Source: Desulfuromonadales bacterium
GTDB taxonomy: Bacteria; Desulfobacterota; Desulfuromonadia; Desulfuromonadales; BM103
Direction: 5' to 3'
Length of the DNA: 24,359 nucleotides
Assembly: GCA_029859485.1 (NCBI GenBank)
Contig: JAOUDB010000009.1
Coordinates: 1 to 24,359, forward strand
Shown here piece after piece: positions 14,864 to 22,190 of this stretch (position 1 is the first letter of the stretch; each line of letters opens with the position of its first letter). Under the pieces are notes generated by a model. It saw nothing but the letters and a program-made list of their open reading frames with translations, ran no database searches and was not told where the DNA came from. A program made the position numbers and the translations under genes.

Positions 14864-15364
14864 ATGAGTGAAGCAGTCGAAGCAACTGTTGCAGAGCAGG
14901 ATACAGACCTTACCGGAGCGAACCAGATTCTCGACAAGTATGTCGATTTTCCGGGTGCTCTGATGCCGGCACTTCAGGAAATTCAGGAGTTCTACGGTTA
15001 TATCCCCGAGCCAACGGTACATCTCACCGCCGAACGTCTGAATGTCTATACGAGTCAGATTTACGGAGTGCTGACGTTCTACGCTCAGTTTCATCTGGAA
15101 CCTCGAGGAAAATACATTATTCGTGTCTGTATGGGGACGGCTTGTCACGTTAAGGGCGCAGGTCGGATTGCAGACATCATCAAGGAGCGCCTGGGTGTCG
15201 GGCATGCCGAAACCACAGAAGACCTTAAGTTTACCGCTGAATATGTGGCCTGTATTGGGGCCTGCGGTATGGCACCGGTCATTATGGTCAATGATGGAAC
15301 CTACGGTTCTTTGACGGTCCAGAAGACGGACGAAGTCATCAAAAAATACCAAGAGCTGGATTGA
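14864..15364 (+). CDS. nuoE: NADH-quinone oxidoreductase subunit E (24-kDa type, [2Fe-2S])
   Basis: This 166-residue thioredoxin-fold protein binds the [2Fe-2S] cluster N1a through C89 and C94 (CMGTAC) and C130 and C134 (CIGAC). It forms the NADH-oxidising module with NuoF and NuoG. The helical N-terminal part contains QEIQEFYGYIPEP (38-50). The start has AAGGA upstream. The same fold occurs in HndA/HydC of multi-subunit hydrogenases, relevant here because the partner NuoF and NuoG also resemble those enzymes. Gap to nuoF is 18 bases. Confidence 0.96.
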   Translation: MSEAVEATVAEQDTDLTGANQILDKYVDFPGALMPALQEIQEFYGYIPEPTVHLTAERLNVYTSQIYGVLTFYAQFHLEPRGKYIIRVCMGTACHVKGAGRIADIIKERLGVGHAETTEDLKFTAEYVACIGACGMAPVIMVNDGTYGSLTVQKTDEVIKKYQELD

Positions 15365-15382
15365 TAACTCACCGAGGATTTT

Positions 15383-17164
15383 ATGGCCGAAACAGCTGAA
15401 AATATCCAAGTACTTATCTGCACCGGAACCGGTGGCTACGCCTCTGGCGCCCAGAGTGTCATAGACGCTTTTGAAGCAGAGTTTGAGAAGCAGGGCGTAG
15501 AAGCCAAGATTGGCAAGCGTTGCGACATCAAGAAGACCGGTTGCCGCGGCCTGTGCGCCAACGACGTTCTGGTTGACGTCATCTTGCCTGGCCAGGAAGC
15601 TGTGACCTACGATTTTGTGACTGCTGAGCTGGTGCCGCAGATCGTCGAAGAGCACATGCTCAAGAACGAGGCCGTTGAAAAGAAGATAGCGGGCAAATAC
15701 TATAACAAGTTCCTTGAGAAGCAACAGCGGATCATCTTCTCCCGTTGCGGTACGATTGACGCCGAGAGTCTTGATGATTTCCTCGCCAATAAAGGTTTTA
15801 CCGGAATCAAAAAAGCTGTGACCATGACTCCCGATGAAGTCATTGAGGAAGTCAAAAAGTCCGGCTTACGCGGCCGTGGTGGCGGTGGCTTTCCGACCGG
15901 CGTTAAATGGTCTTTCTGTAAGGCCACTCCAGGTGAGAATAAGTACCTGATCTGCAACGCTGACGAAGGTGATCCGGGCGCGTTTATGGACCGCTCGGTT
16001 CTCGAAGGCGACCCCTACGGCTTGATTGAAGGCATGATGATCGCTGCTTATGCTATCGGTTGTAAGTTTGGCTATGTTTACTGCCGAGCTGAATATCCAT
16101 TGGCGATCAAGCGTTTGCAAAAAGCGATTGACGTCTGCACCGAGAAGGGTTTCCTCGGTAAGGACTGTATGGGGCTGGGCTTTGAATTCGAGATGCGGAT
16201 CAAGGCTGGTGCCGGTGCTTTTGTCTGCGGTGAAGAAACAGCTCTGATGGCTTCAATCGAAGGTGAGCGTGGCATGTCACGTCCTCGCCCTCCGTTTCCT
16301 GCAGTCAAAGGTCTCTGGGGCAAGCCGACCAATATCAATAACGTTGAGACGTTCGCCAACGTTGCTTATATCCTCTACAACGGCGCCGACTGGTATTCCT
16401 CAATCGGTACCGAAGGCACCAAGGGCACCAAGATCTTTGCCCTGACCGGTAAGGTCAAGCATACGGGGCTAGTCGAGGTTCCTGCCGGAACCACGATGAA
16501 GGAAGTCATCTACGATGTTTGTGGCGGCATTCTCAATAACCGTAAGTTCAAAGCCGTTCAGGCCGGCGGCCCCTCGGGTGGTTGTCTTCCCGCTGAAGCC
16601 CTTGACGCCGAAGTCGATTACGACTCGCTGATCAAAGCCGGTGCGATGATGGGTTCCGGTGGTCTGGTTGTTATGGATGAGACCACCTGCATGGTCGACA
16701 TTGCCCGCTTCTTCCTCAATTTTACCCGTGTAGAGTCCTGCGGCAAATGTATCCCTTGCCGTATCGGTCTGAAGATTATGCTTGAAATTCTCGAGCGGAT
16801 CACTCAGGGAGAGGGTCGTGAAGGCGATCTGGAGTTGCTGGAAAGCATGGCTTACGACATCAAGAAAAGCTCGCTTTGCGGCCTCGGTCAAACAGCACCA
16901 AACCCGGTACTTTCCACCCTTCGATATTTCCGCCACGAGTACGAGGCTCATATCAAAGAGAAAGAGTGCCCCTCTCACGCTTGCAAGCCGTTGCTGCATT
17001 TCAAAGTGATTGAAGAGAAATGTAAAAAGTGCGGTATCTGCCCGAGGGTCTGCCCGGTTGACTGTATCCAGTGGGAAAAGGGCCAGGTTGCAGTGATTGA
17101 CCGTGAGGCATGCACTGAGTGTACATCCTGCTACGACGCCTGTCGCTTCATGGCGATTGAATAG
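15383..17164 (+). CDS. nuoF: NADH-quinone oxidoreductase subunit F, long form with thioredoxin-like head and ferredoxin tail
   Basis: This 593-residue protein is far longer than the ~440-residue E. coli NuoF. Order: a thioredoxin-like [2Fe-2S] domain (1-90), the 51-kDa core with NADH/FMN motifs GLRGRGGGGFPTG (161-173) and NADEGDPGAFMDRS (192-205), the N3 [4Fe-4S] ligands C453/C456/C459 and C499, a linker with C529 and C534, then a 2x[4Fe-4S] ferredoxin (C547/C550/C553/C557 and C577/C580/C583/C587). In the head domain the expected C-x4-C is CTGTGG, so the second cysteine is G18; C13, C47, C54 and C58 remain. This layout is that of HydB/HndC subunits. It implies extra redox centres near the NAD(P) site. 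Whether the partner is NADH, NADPH or also ferredoxin is not shown by the sequence. Confidence 0.95.
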   Translation: MAETAENIQVLICTGTGGYASGAQSVIDAFEAEFEKQGVEAKIGKRCDIKKTGCRGLCANDVLVDVILPGQEAVTYDFVTAELVPQIVEEHMLKNEAVEKKIAGKYYNKFLEKQQRIIFSRCGTIDAESLDDFLANKGFTGIKKAVTMTPDEVIEEVKKSGLRGRGGGGFPTGVKWSFCKATPGENKYLICNADEGDPGAFMDRSVLEGDPYGLIEGMMIAAYAIGCKFGYVYCRAEYPLAIKRLQKAIDVCTEKGFLGKDCMGLGFEFEMRIKAGAGAFVCGEETALMASIEGERGMSRPRPPFPAVKGLWGKPTNINNVETFANVAYILYNGADWYSSIGTEGTKGTKIFALTGKVKHTGLVEVPAGTTMKEVIYDVCGGILNNRKFKAVQAGGPSGGCLPAEALDAEVDYDSLIKAGAMMGSGGLVVMDETTCMVDIARFFLNFTRVESCGKCIPCRIGLKIMLEILERITQGEGREGDLELLESMAYDIKKSSLCGLGQTAPNPVLSTLRYFRHEYEAHIKEKECPSHACKPLLHFKVIEEKCKKCGICPRVCPVDCIQWEKGQVAVIDREACTECTSCYDACRFMAIE

Positions 17165-17203
17165 TCATTATTTTAAGTCTATCACTGACGATAAGAGGAC
17201 ACG

Positions 17204-19684
17204 ATGGTTAACCTGACAATCGACGGTAAACAGGTCACGGTCAGCAAGGCAGCGACGATTTACGAAGCTGCCAAAGAGGCTGGAATCCATATTCCCGTAC
17301 TCTGCTATGCCAAGAAGTTGCTGCCTTATGGCGCCTGCCGGGTCTGCCTGGTGGAGGTTGAGCAGATGAAGGGGCGTTTGATTCCTTCCTGCACCACACC
17401 GGTTAGTGAAGGTATGGTCGTGATCACTACTTCGGATGAGATCAAGAAAGTCCGTAAGACGGTGATGGAGTTCCTGCTGGTTAACCACGTTCTTGATTGC
17501 CCTGTTTGTGACAAGGGCGGTGAATGTGATCTGCAGGATCTGGCGTATGAATTCGAATCGATCTCCAACCGCTTCGAAGGTGAGAAATTCGATCTGCCAA
17601 CTGATGAAGTCAATCCACTGATCGAGCGCAACATGAACCGTTGCGTACTCTGCGGCAAATGCGTCCGCGTCTGTGACGAAATCGTCGGCTACGGTTCTTA
17701 CTCATTTATCAATCGAGGCTTTGAGACCAAAATTGCCACAGCCTATGATCGAGGCTTGGACTGTGAATTCTGCGGTCAATGTCTCTCCATGTGCCCGGTT
17801 GGTGCTCTCTTGCCACGGCCCTTCAAGTTTAAGGCCCGTCCCTGGCAACTCAAGGAAGTTGATTCGGTCTGCGGTTACTGCGGTAATGGTTGTACCGTTA
17901 CCCTGGGTGTTAAGGACAATAAGGTTGAGACGATCCGTTTCAATGACAAAATAGGTGTCAACGACGGCAATCTCTGTGTGCGTGGTCGTTTTGGTTACTC
18001 CTATGTCAACCATGAAGACCGCCTGACCAAGCCGCTGGTTCGTAAGAACGGTGAGCTGGTTGAAACTGATTGGGATGAGGCGCTGCAGGTGGTGGCCGAT
18101 GGCCTCTCCAAAGCGCAGCAGGGACAAGGTGCCGGCATTTTGTCGGGAGCACGCCTGACCAACGAGGAGCTGTATCTTCTCAAGCAGGTCGCGAAAGAGG
18201 TTGGCACAGAGAACCTCGATCACTCCGGCGGCGAGTGTTACAAAGGTGTCACCGAAGGCCTGGTAGAGACTATCGGTGTTGCCGCCTCAACCGCAGCCTT
18301 CCCGCAAATTGAAAAAGCAAACGTCATTCTGGCCATTCGTTCAGACTTTTACGAAACCCATCCTGTTGTCGGCATGGTGGTCAATCAGGCCATTCGTCGC
18401 AATGGCGCGAAGCTCGCTATTGTCGCTGACAAAAAAGGCAAGCTTGATAAGCTTCCTGGCGCCAAAACACTTCTGAGTCGCCCCGGCCTGGAGCTTGATG
18501 TTCTCAATGCTATGGCAAGGCTTCTTCTCGATGAAGGTCTGGCTCAGACTGAAGGCATTGAAGGTCTTGAAGAGCTCAAAACGGCTCTGGCTGACTTTGA
18601 GCCGGCTCAGGTTGCAGAGCGTACAGGTGTTGACCTCGAAACTCTGCAGGCGACAGCAAGACAGCTGGCGGGTGCTGAAAACAGCGCAATCTTGATGGCC
18701 TACGGCTTGCCGTATCAAGGTCTTAATAAAGAACTGGCAACAGCAGCAGCCAACCTGGCTCTGCTTGTCGGTATCCCTGGACGCGAAGGCAGTGGCTTGT
18801 ATCTCTGCGGTGAGAAGTCAAACAGCCAGGGCGCGATTGACCTCGGTATTCTCCCGCAAAACGGTGGTAAAGGTGCTCAACAGATGCTGGACGCAGCCGC
18901 TGAAGGTAAGTTGGACGGCCTCTACGTTGTCGCTGAAGATCCACTGAGCAGCTACCCCGATCGAGACAAGATCGCTAAAGCCTTTGATAAAGTTCCTTTC
19001 CTGGTGGTTCAGGATCTGTTCCTCTCGCCCACCGCCGAGCAGGCTGACGTGGTTTTGCCCGCAGCTTCCTTTGCCGAGAAGGATGGAACTTTTACCAACG
19101 CCGAGCGCCGCATTCAAAGGGTGCGTCCTGGCATTCCGAGCCCTGGTGAAGCACGAACCGACGGTGATATCTTCTCCGCTTTGGCCGCCAAGTTCGGTTG
19201 TAGCGTTACTTTCACAGGTCCTGAAGCCATCTTCGCCGAGCTCGGCAAGATCGCAACGGCTTACGCTGAATTCAGCTTCAATGAGATTGGGCCGCAAGGC
19301 GTTGTCTGGGGTGGCGAGATATTGCAGCCAGTTTGCAAAAAAGTCGTTGCTGTCACCGGAGGCAGTTCTGTCAAAGGCGATTTCCAGTTGGTAACCGGCA
19401 GTGCCCTCTATCACAGCGGGACGGTTTCCACGAAGGCTAAAGGTCCGATGGCCGTTCTTCCTGAGCCTTATCTCGAAGTCAGCCGTGAAGATGCCAAAGC
19501 GTTGAGCGTTGTTGACGGTGACCTTGTCAAGGTGGCTGGTAACGGTACTGAGCTGAAGCTGAAAGTAAAAGTTGGCAACCGCTTGCCAAAAGGAGTTGTT
19601 TTCGCTCCTTATCACTTTGCCGAGGCCAATGTGAATCGTCTCTATAAAGGTGAGCCGGTAATCGCGGTTACCGTCAGCAAATAG
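17204..19684 (+). CDS. nuoG: NADH-quinone oxidoreductase subunit G with extra [4Fe-4S] cluster and molybdopterin-type domain
   Basis: This 826-residue protein contains, in order: [2Fe-2S] N1b (C34, C45, C48, C63), the His-Cys3 cluster N5 (H95, C99, C102, C108), two complete four-cysteine sets (C147/C150/C153/C157 and C187/C190/C193/C197), the N7-type set (C223/C226/C230 and C258), then a molybdopterin-oxidoreductase-like region to the end. Standard NuoG keeps only one cluster (N4) from the double-cysteine region; here both sets look intact, as in HndD/HydA hydrogenase subunits. C345 in the ENLDHSGGECY segment aligns by eye with the Cys/Sec molybdenum ligand of formate dehydrogenases, yet known NuoG proteins bind no molybdenum. 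ATG with an AGAGGA Shine-Dalgarno. A 98-base gap follows, the longest in the operon. Confidence 0.95.
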   Translation: MVNLTIDGKQVTVSKAATIYEAAKEAGIHIPVLCYAKKLLPYGACRVCLVEVEQMKGRLIPSCTTPVSEGMVVITTSDEIKKVRKTVMEFLLVNHVLDCPVCDKGGECDLQDLAYEFESISNRFEGEKFDLPTDEVNPLIERNMNRCVLCGKCVRVCDEIVGYGSYSFINRGFETKIATAYDRGLDCEFCGQCLSMCPVGALLPRPFKFKARPWQLKEVDSVCGYCGNGCTVTLGVKDNKVETIRFNDKIGVNDGNLCVRGRFGYSYVNHEDRLTKPLVRKNGELVETDWDEALQVVADGLSKAQQGQGAGILSGARLTNEELYLLKQVAKEVGTENLDHSGGECYKGVTEGLVETIGVAASTAAFPQIEKANVILAIRSDFYETHPVVGMVVNQAIRRNGAKLAIVADKKGKLDKLPGAKTLLSRPGLELDVLNAMARLLLDEGLAQTEGIEGLEELKTALADFEPAQVAERTGVDLETLQATARQLAGAENSAILMAYGLPYQGLNKELATAAANLALLVGIPGREGSGLYLCGEKSNSQGAIDLGILPQNGGKGAQQMLDAAAEGKLDGLYVVAEDPLSSYPDRDKIAKAFDKVPFLVVQDLFLSPTAEQADVVLPAASFAEKDGTFTNAERRIQRVRPGIPSPGEARTDGDIFSALAAKFGCSVTFTGPEAIFAELGKIATAYAEFSFNEIGPQGVVWGGEILQPVCKKVVAVTGGSSVKGDFQLVTGSALYHSGTVSTKAKGPMAVLPEPYLEVSREDAKALSVVDGDLVKVAGNGTELKLKVKVGNRLPKGVVFAPYHFAEANVNRLYKGEPVIAVTVSK

Positions 19685-19782
19685 AATTTATGGATATGCT
19701 CCGTTTTCGCGCACTTGAGCGCACTACGGTGTGAATAGACTCGCAACACTAAGATCAATCTGATACGAGGAAGAGGAAGATC

Positions 19783-20847
19783 ATGACGCCTGAAATGCTG
19801 AGCCTCTCTAACAGTCCTGGTTTGTTTGTCGGGATAATGCTGGTGAAACTTGTGGTTGTATTTGGCGTGACTATGCTCATCGTTGCTTACGCAACCTGGT
19901 GTGAGCGTAAAGTCATCGGTCATATGCAGACCCGCCTTGGGCCAATGCGTACCGGTTGGCACGGATTGCTGCAGCCGATAGCCGACGGTATCAAGCTGTT
20001 CCTCAAGGAGGACATCATCCCGTCTGAATCAACGAAGGTGCCATTTCTGCTGGCTCCTATGATGATTCTGGTTCCGGCTCTGGTTACGGTTGCCGTAATC
20101 CCCTTCGGACCGGATCTCAGCGTTGGTAATTTCCTGATTCCCCAACAGATTACCGACCTGAACATCGGTATCTTGTACATCCTTGCTTTTGCGGGCTTGG
20201 GGATCTACGGCATTGTTCTTGCCGGCTGGGCATCGAACAGTAAGTACTCTCTGCTCGGCGGCGTACGTGCCTCAGCCCAGATGATCTCATACGAACTGGC
20301 GGCTGGCGTGTCGATCATTGCAGTCTTCATGCTCTCGGAAACACTCAGTTTGCGTGAAATTGTTGCATTGCAGCAGCAGGATCTCTGGGGTGTCTGTTCC
20401 TTCGTGCCTAACTGGTACATCTTTAGCCAGCCACTGGCCTTCGGCCTTTTTATGATTACCGGCCTGGCTGAAATCAACCGAACTCCATTTGATATGCCTG
20501 AGGCTGAGAGTGAGCTGGTCTCCGGTTTCTGTACCGAGTACTCGTCCATGAAGTACGCACTCTTTTTCTTGGCTGAATACGCTAACATGATCGTCATTGC
20601 TGCGATTGCTTCTACACTCTTCCTTGGTGGCTGGAGCGCTCCTCTCAATATCGGTATCTTTACCATGATCCCCGGTTTTGTTTGGTTGCTGCTGAAGATC
20701 TTCTCGATGATGTTCTTCTTCATGTGGCTGCGCGCCACCTTCCCTCGTGTCCGTTATGACCAACTGATGCGCATGGGCTGGAAAGTATTGTTGCCGCTGG
20801 CCCTGGCTAATGTTGTGATTACCGGCCTCGTGGTCGTGATTTTCTAA
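19783..20847 (+). CDS. nuoH: NADH-quinone oxidoreductase subunit H
   Basis: This 354-residue protein has about eight transmembrane helices and the expected conserved loops: ERKVIGHMQTRLGPMRTGWH (41-60) and GLAEINRTPFDMPEAESELV followed by FCTEYSSMKYALFFLAEYANM. These line the quinone tunnel and the first part of the proton path. The ATG is preceded by a purine-rich GAGGAAGAGGAAGA stretch. It starts the membrane-arm half of the operon; nuoI follows after 35 bases. Nothing unusual is visible in the protein. Confidence 0.96.
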   Translation: MTPEMLSLSNSPGLFVGIMLVKLVVVFGVTMLIVAYATWCERKVIGHMQTRLGPMRTGWHGLLQPIADGIKLFLKEDIIPSESTKVPFLLAPMMILVPALVTVAVIPFGPDLSVGNFLIPQQITDLNIGILYILAFAGLGIYGIVLAGWASNSKYSLLGGVRASAQMISYELAAGVSIIAVFMLSETLSLREIVALQQQDLWGVCSFVPNWYIFSQPLAFGLFMITGLAEINRTPFDMPEAESELVSGFCTEYSSMKYALFFLAEYANMIVIAAIASTLFLGGWSAPLNIGIFTMIPGFVWLLLKIFSMMFFFMWLRATFPRVRYDQLMRMGWKVLLPLALANVVITGLVVVIF

Positions 20848-20882
20848 TAACCGTTACCTTTGAGTCTTTAAGAGGTCTGATC

Positions 20883-21278
20883 ATGTTCAAAGAATTTGCC
20901 AAAGGTCTGAGCATCACCTTCAAGCACCTGCTGCCGGGTCACTCAACGACCGTGCAGTACCCGACAGTTAAACTCAAGCCGTCCGATCGGTTCCGTGGCC
21001 TGCACCGCCTGGTTCCTTCTCAGGACCGCGAAAAGTGCGTCGCCTGTTACCTTTGTCCGACGGTATGTCCTGCCAAATGCATCACGGTTGAATCGGCGGA
21101 AAACGAGAAGGGCGAGAAGTACCCGAAAGTTTATACGATTGACATGCTGCGTTGCATCTTCTGCGGTTACTGCGTAGAAGCCTGCCCGGTAGAGGCGATC
21201 GAAATGACGGGTGCTTACGAACTGGCCAATTATAAGCGTGAAGACTTTCAGTTCACCAAAGAGCGGCTGCTGAAGTAA
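20883..21278 (+). CDS. nuoI: NADH-quinone oxidoreductase subunit I (2x[4Fe-4S])
   Basis: This 131-residue protein has an N-terminal amphipathic region and a 2x[4Fe-4S] ferredoxin fold with all eight ligands: C52/C55/C58/C62 and C91/C94/C97/C101, the N6a and N6b clusters that pass electrons from NuoG to N2 in NuoB. It opens with FKEFAKGLSITFKHL, typical of NuoI. The ATG has AAGAGG about 7 bases upstream. Length is slightly short but normal for this group. Gap to nuoJ is 21 bases. Confidence 0.96.
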   Translation: MFKEFAKGLSITFKHLLPGHSTTVQYPTVKLKPSDRFRGLHRLVPSQDREKCVACYLCPTVCPAKCITVESAENEKGEKYPKVYTIDMLRCIFCGYCVEACPVEAIEMTGAYELANYKREDFQFTKERLLK

Positions 21279-21299
21279 GCCAAGGGGAGCATAAATTTC

Positions 21300-21803
21300 A
21301 TGGAACTCATTTTTTTCTATCTGATTGCGTTGGTTGCCATTGGCTCCGGATTCCTGGTAATCCGCTGTCAAAGCCCAGTCAATAGCGCCCTCGGTCTGGT
21401 CAATACCTTTTTCTGCCTGGCCATTTTTTATGTCATGCTGCATGCCCCCTTTATGGCGGCGATCCAGATCATGGTTTATGCAGGGGCGATCATGGTTTTG
21501 ATCCTCTTTGTCATTATGCTGCTCAACCTTGGTACGGAAGCGCGCAAGCGTTATACCACCGGGGTTGTCTGGTCAGCTATCGCCAGCCTGCTGGTCCTGT
21601 TCAACGTGATGTACTTCATAAAGCGTGGTCGCGTGACCGGTGCTGAGGGGGACATCACATCGTATACAGTTGAAAGCTTCGGTCATGTTGAGTTGATCGG
21701 TAAGGCGTTGTTCACGGAGTTCCTGCTGCCCTTTGAAATTGCCTCCATCCTGTTACTGGTGGCGATAGTCGGCGCGGTAGTTCTCGCCAAAAAAGAAGTT
21801 TAA
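21300..21803 (+). CDS. nuoJ: NADH-quinone oxidoreductase subunit J
   Basis: This 167-residue protein has five transmembrane helices, matching NuoJ/ND6. The conserved third-helix segment MVYAGAIMVLILFVIMLLNL (about 59-78) contains the pi-bulge region linked to conformational coupling in complex I. The ATG is preceded by AAGGGGAG. It lies 28 bases before nuoK. No anomaly noted. Confidence 0.95.
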   Translation: MELIFFYLIALVAIGSGFLVIRCQSPVNSALGLVNTFFCLAIFYVMLHAPFMAAIQIMVYAGAIMVLILFVIMLLNLGTEARKRYTTGVVWSAIASLLVLFNVMYFIKRGRVTGAEGDITSYTVESFGHVELIGKALFTEFLLPFEIASILLLVAIVGAVVLAKKEV

Positions 21804-21831
21804 AGCGTAGCGGACTACGGGAGACATACCA

Positions 21832-22134
21832 ATGATAACTGTTTACCACTACATGACTGTTGCCGCGATCCTCTTTGCCATGGGCACCTACGGTGTTCTG
21901 ACCCGGCGAAATGCGATTGTCATCTTCATGTGTATTGAATTGATGCTTAACTCGGTCAACCTGACCTTCATCGCATTGTCGAGTCATTTGCAAAACATGG
22001 ATGGACAGGTCTTCGTCTTGTTTGTCATGGCCGTTGCGGCAGCTGAGGCGGGAGTTGGTCTTGCATTGATGATCACATTCTATAGAAACCGTGATTCGAT
22101 CGACGTCGATGATATTAACCTGATGAAATTGTGA
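21832..22134 (+). CDS. nuoK: NADH-quinone oxidoreductase subunit K
   Basis: This 100-residue, three-helix membrane protein corresponds to NuoK/ND4L. The two membrane-buried glutamates needed for proton translocation are present as E36 in [14 protein letters not shown] and E72 in [13 protein letters not shown], the same numbering as in E. coli NuoK. The start has GGGAG about 8 bases upstream. It lies 56 bases before nuoL. Nothing unusual apart from the clean conservation. Confidence 0.95.
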   Translation: MITVYHYMTVAAILFAMGTYGVLTRRNAIVIFMCIELMLNSVNLTFIALSSHLQNMDGQVFVLFVMAVAAAEAGVGLALMITFYRNRDSIDVDDINLMKL

Positions 22135-22190
22135 TCGGTGTGAACCGTTCACTTCCCCTAAGAAGATTACTTCGTTCGGAGGAGAGATAG

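Noticed and set aside
14858..15724. 288-codon open frame on the minus strand opposite nuoE/nuoF
   Set aside because: Antisense to two clearly real genes, with composition typical of a mirrored coding frame.
18818..19615. 265-codon open frame on the minus strand opposite nuoG
   Set aside because: Antisense shadow; nuoG on the other strand has family motifs throughout.
19690..19734. 14-codon peptide gene between nuoG and nuoH
   Set aside because: No Shine-Dalgarno, no recognisable sequence and too short to support.
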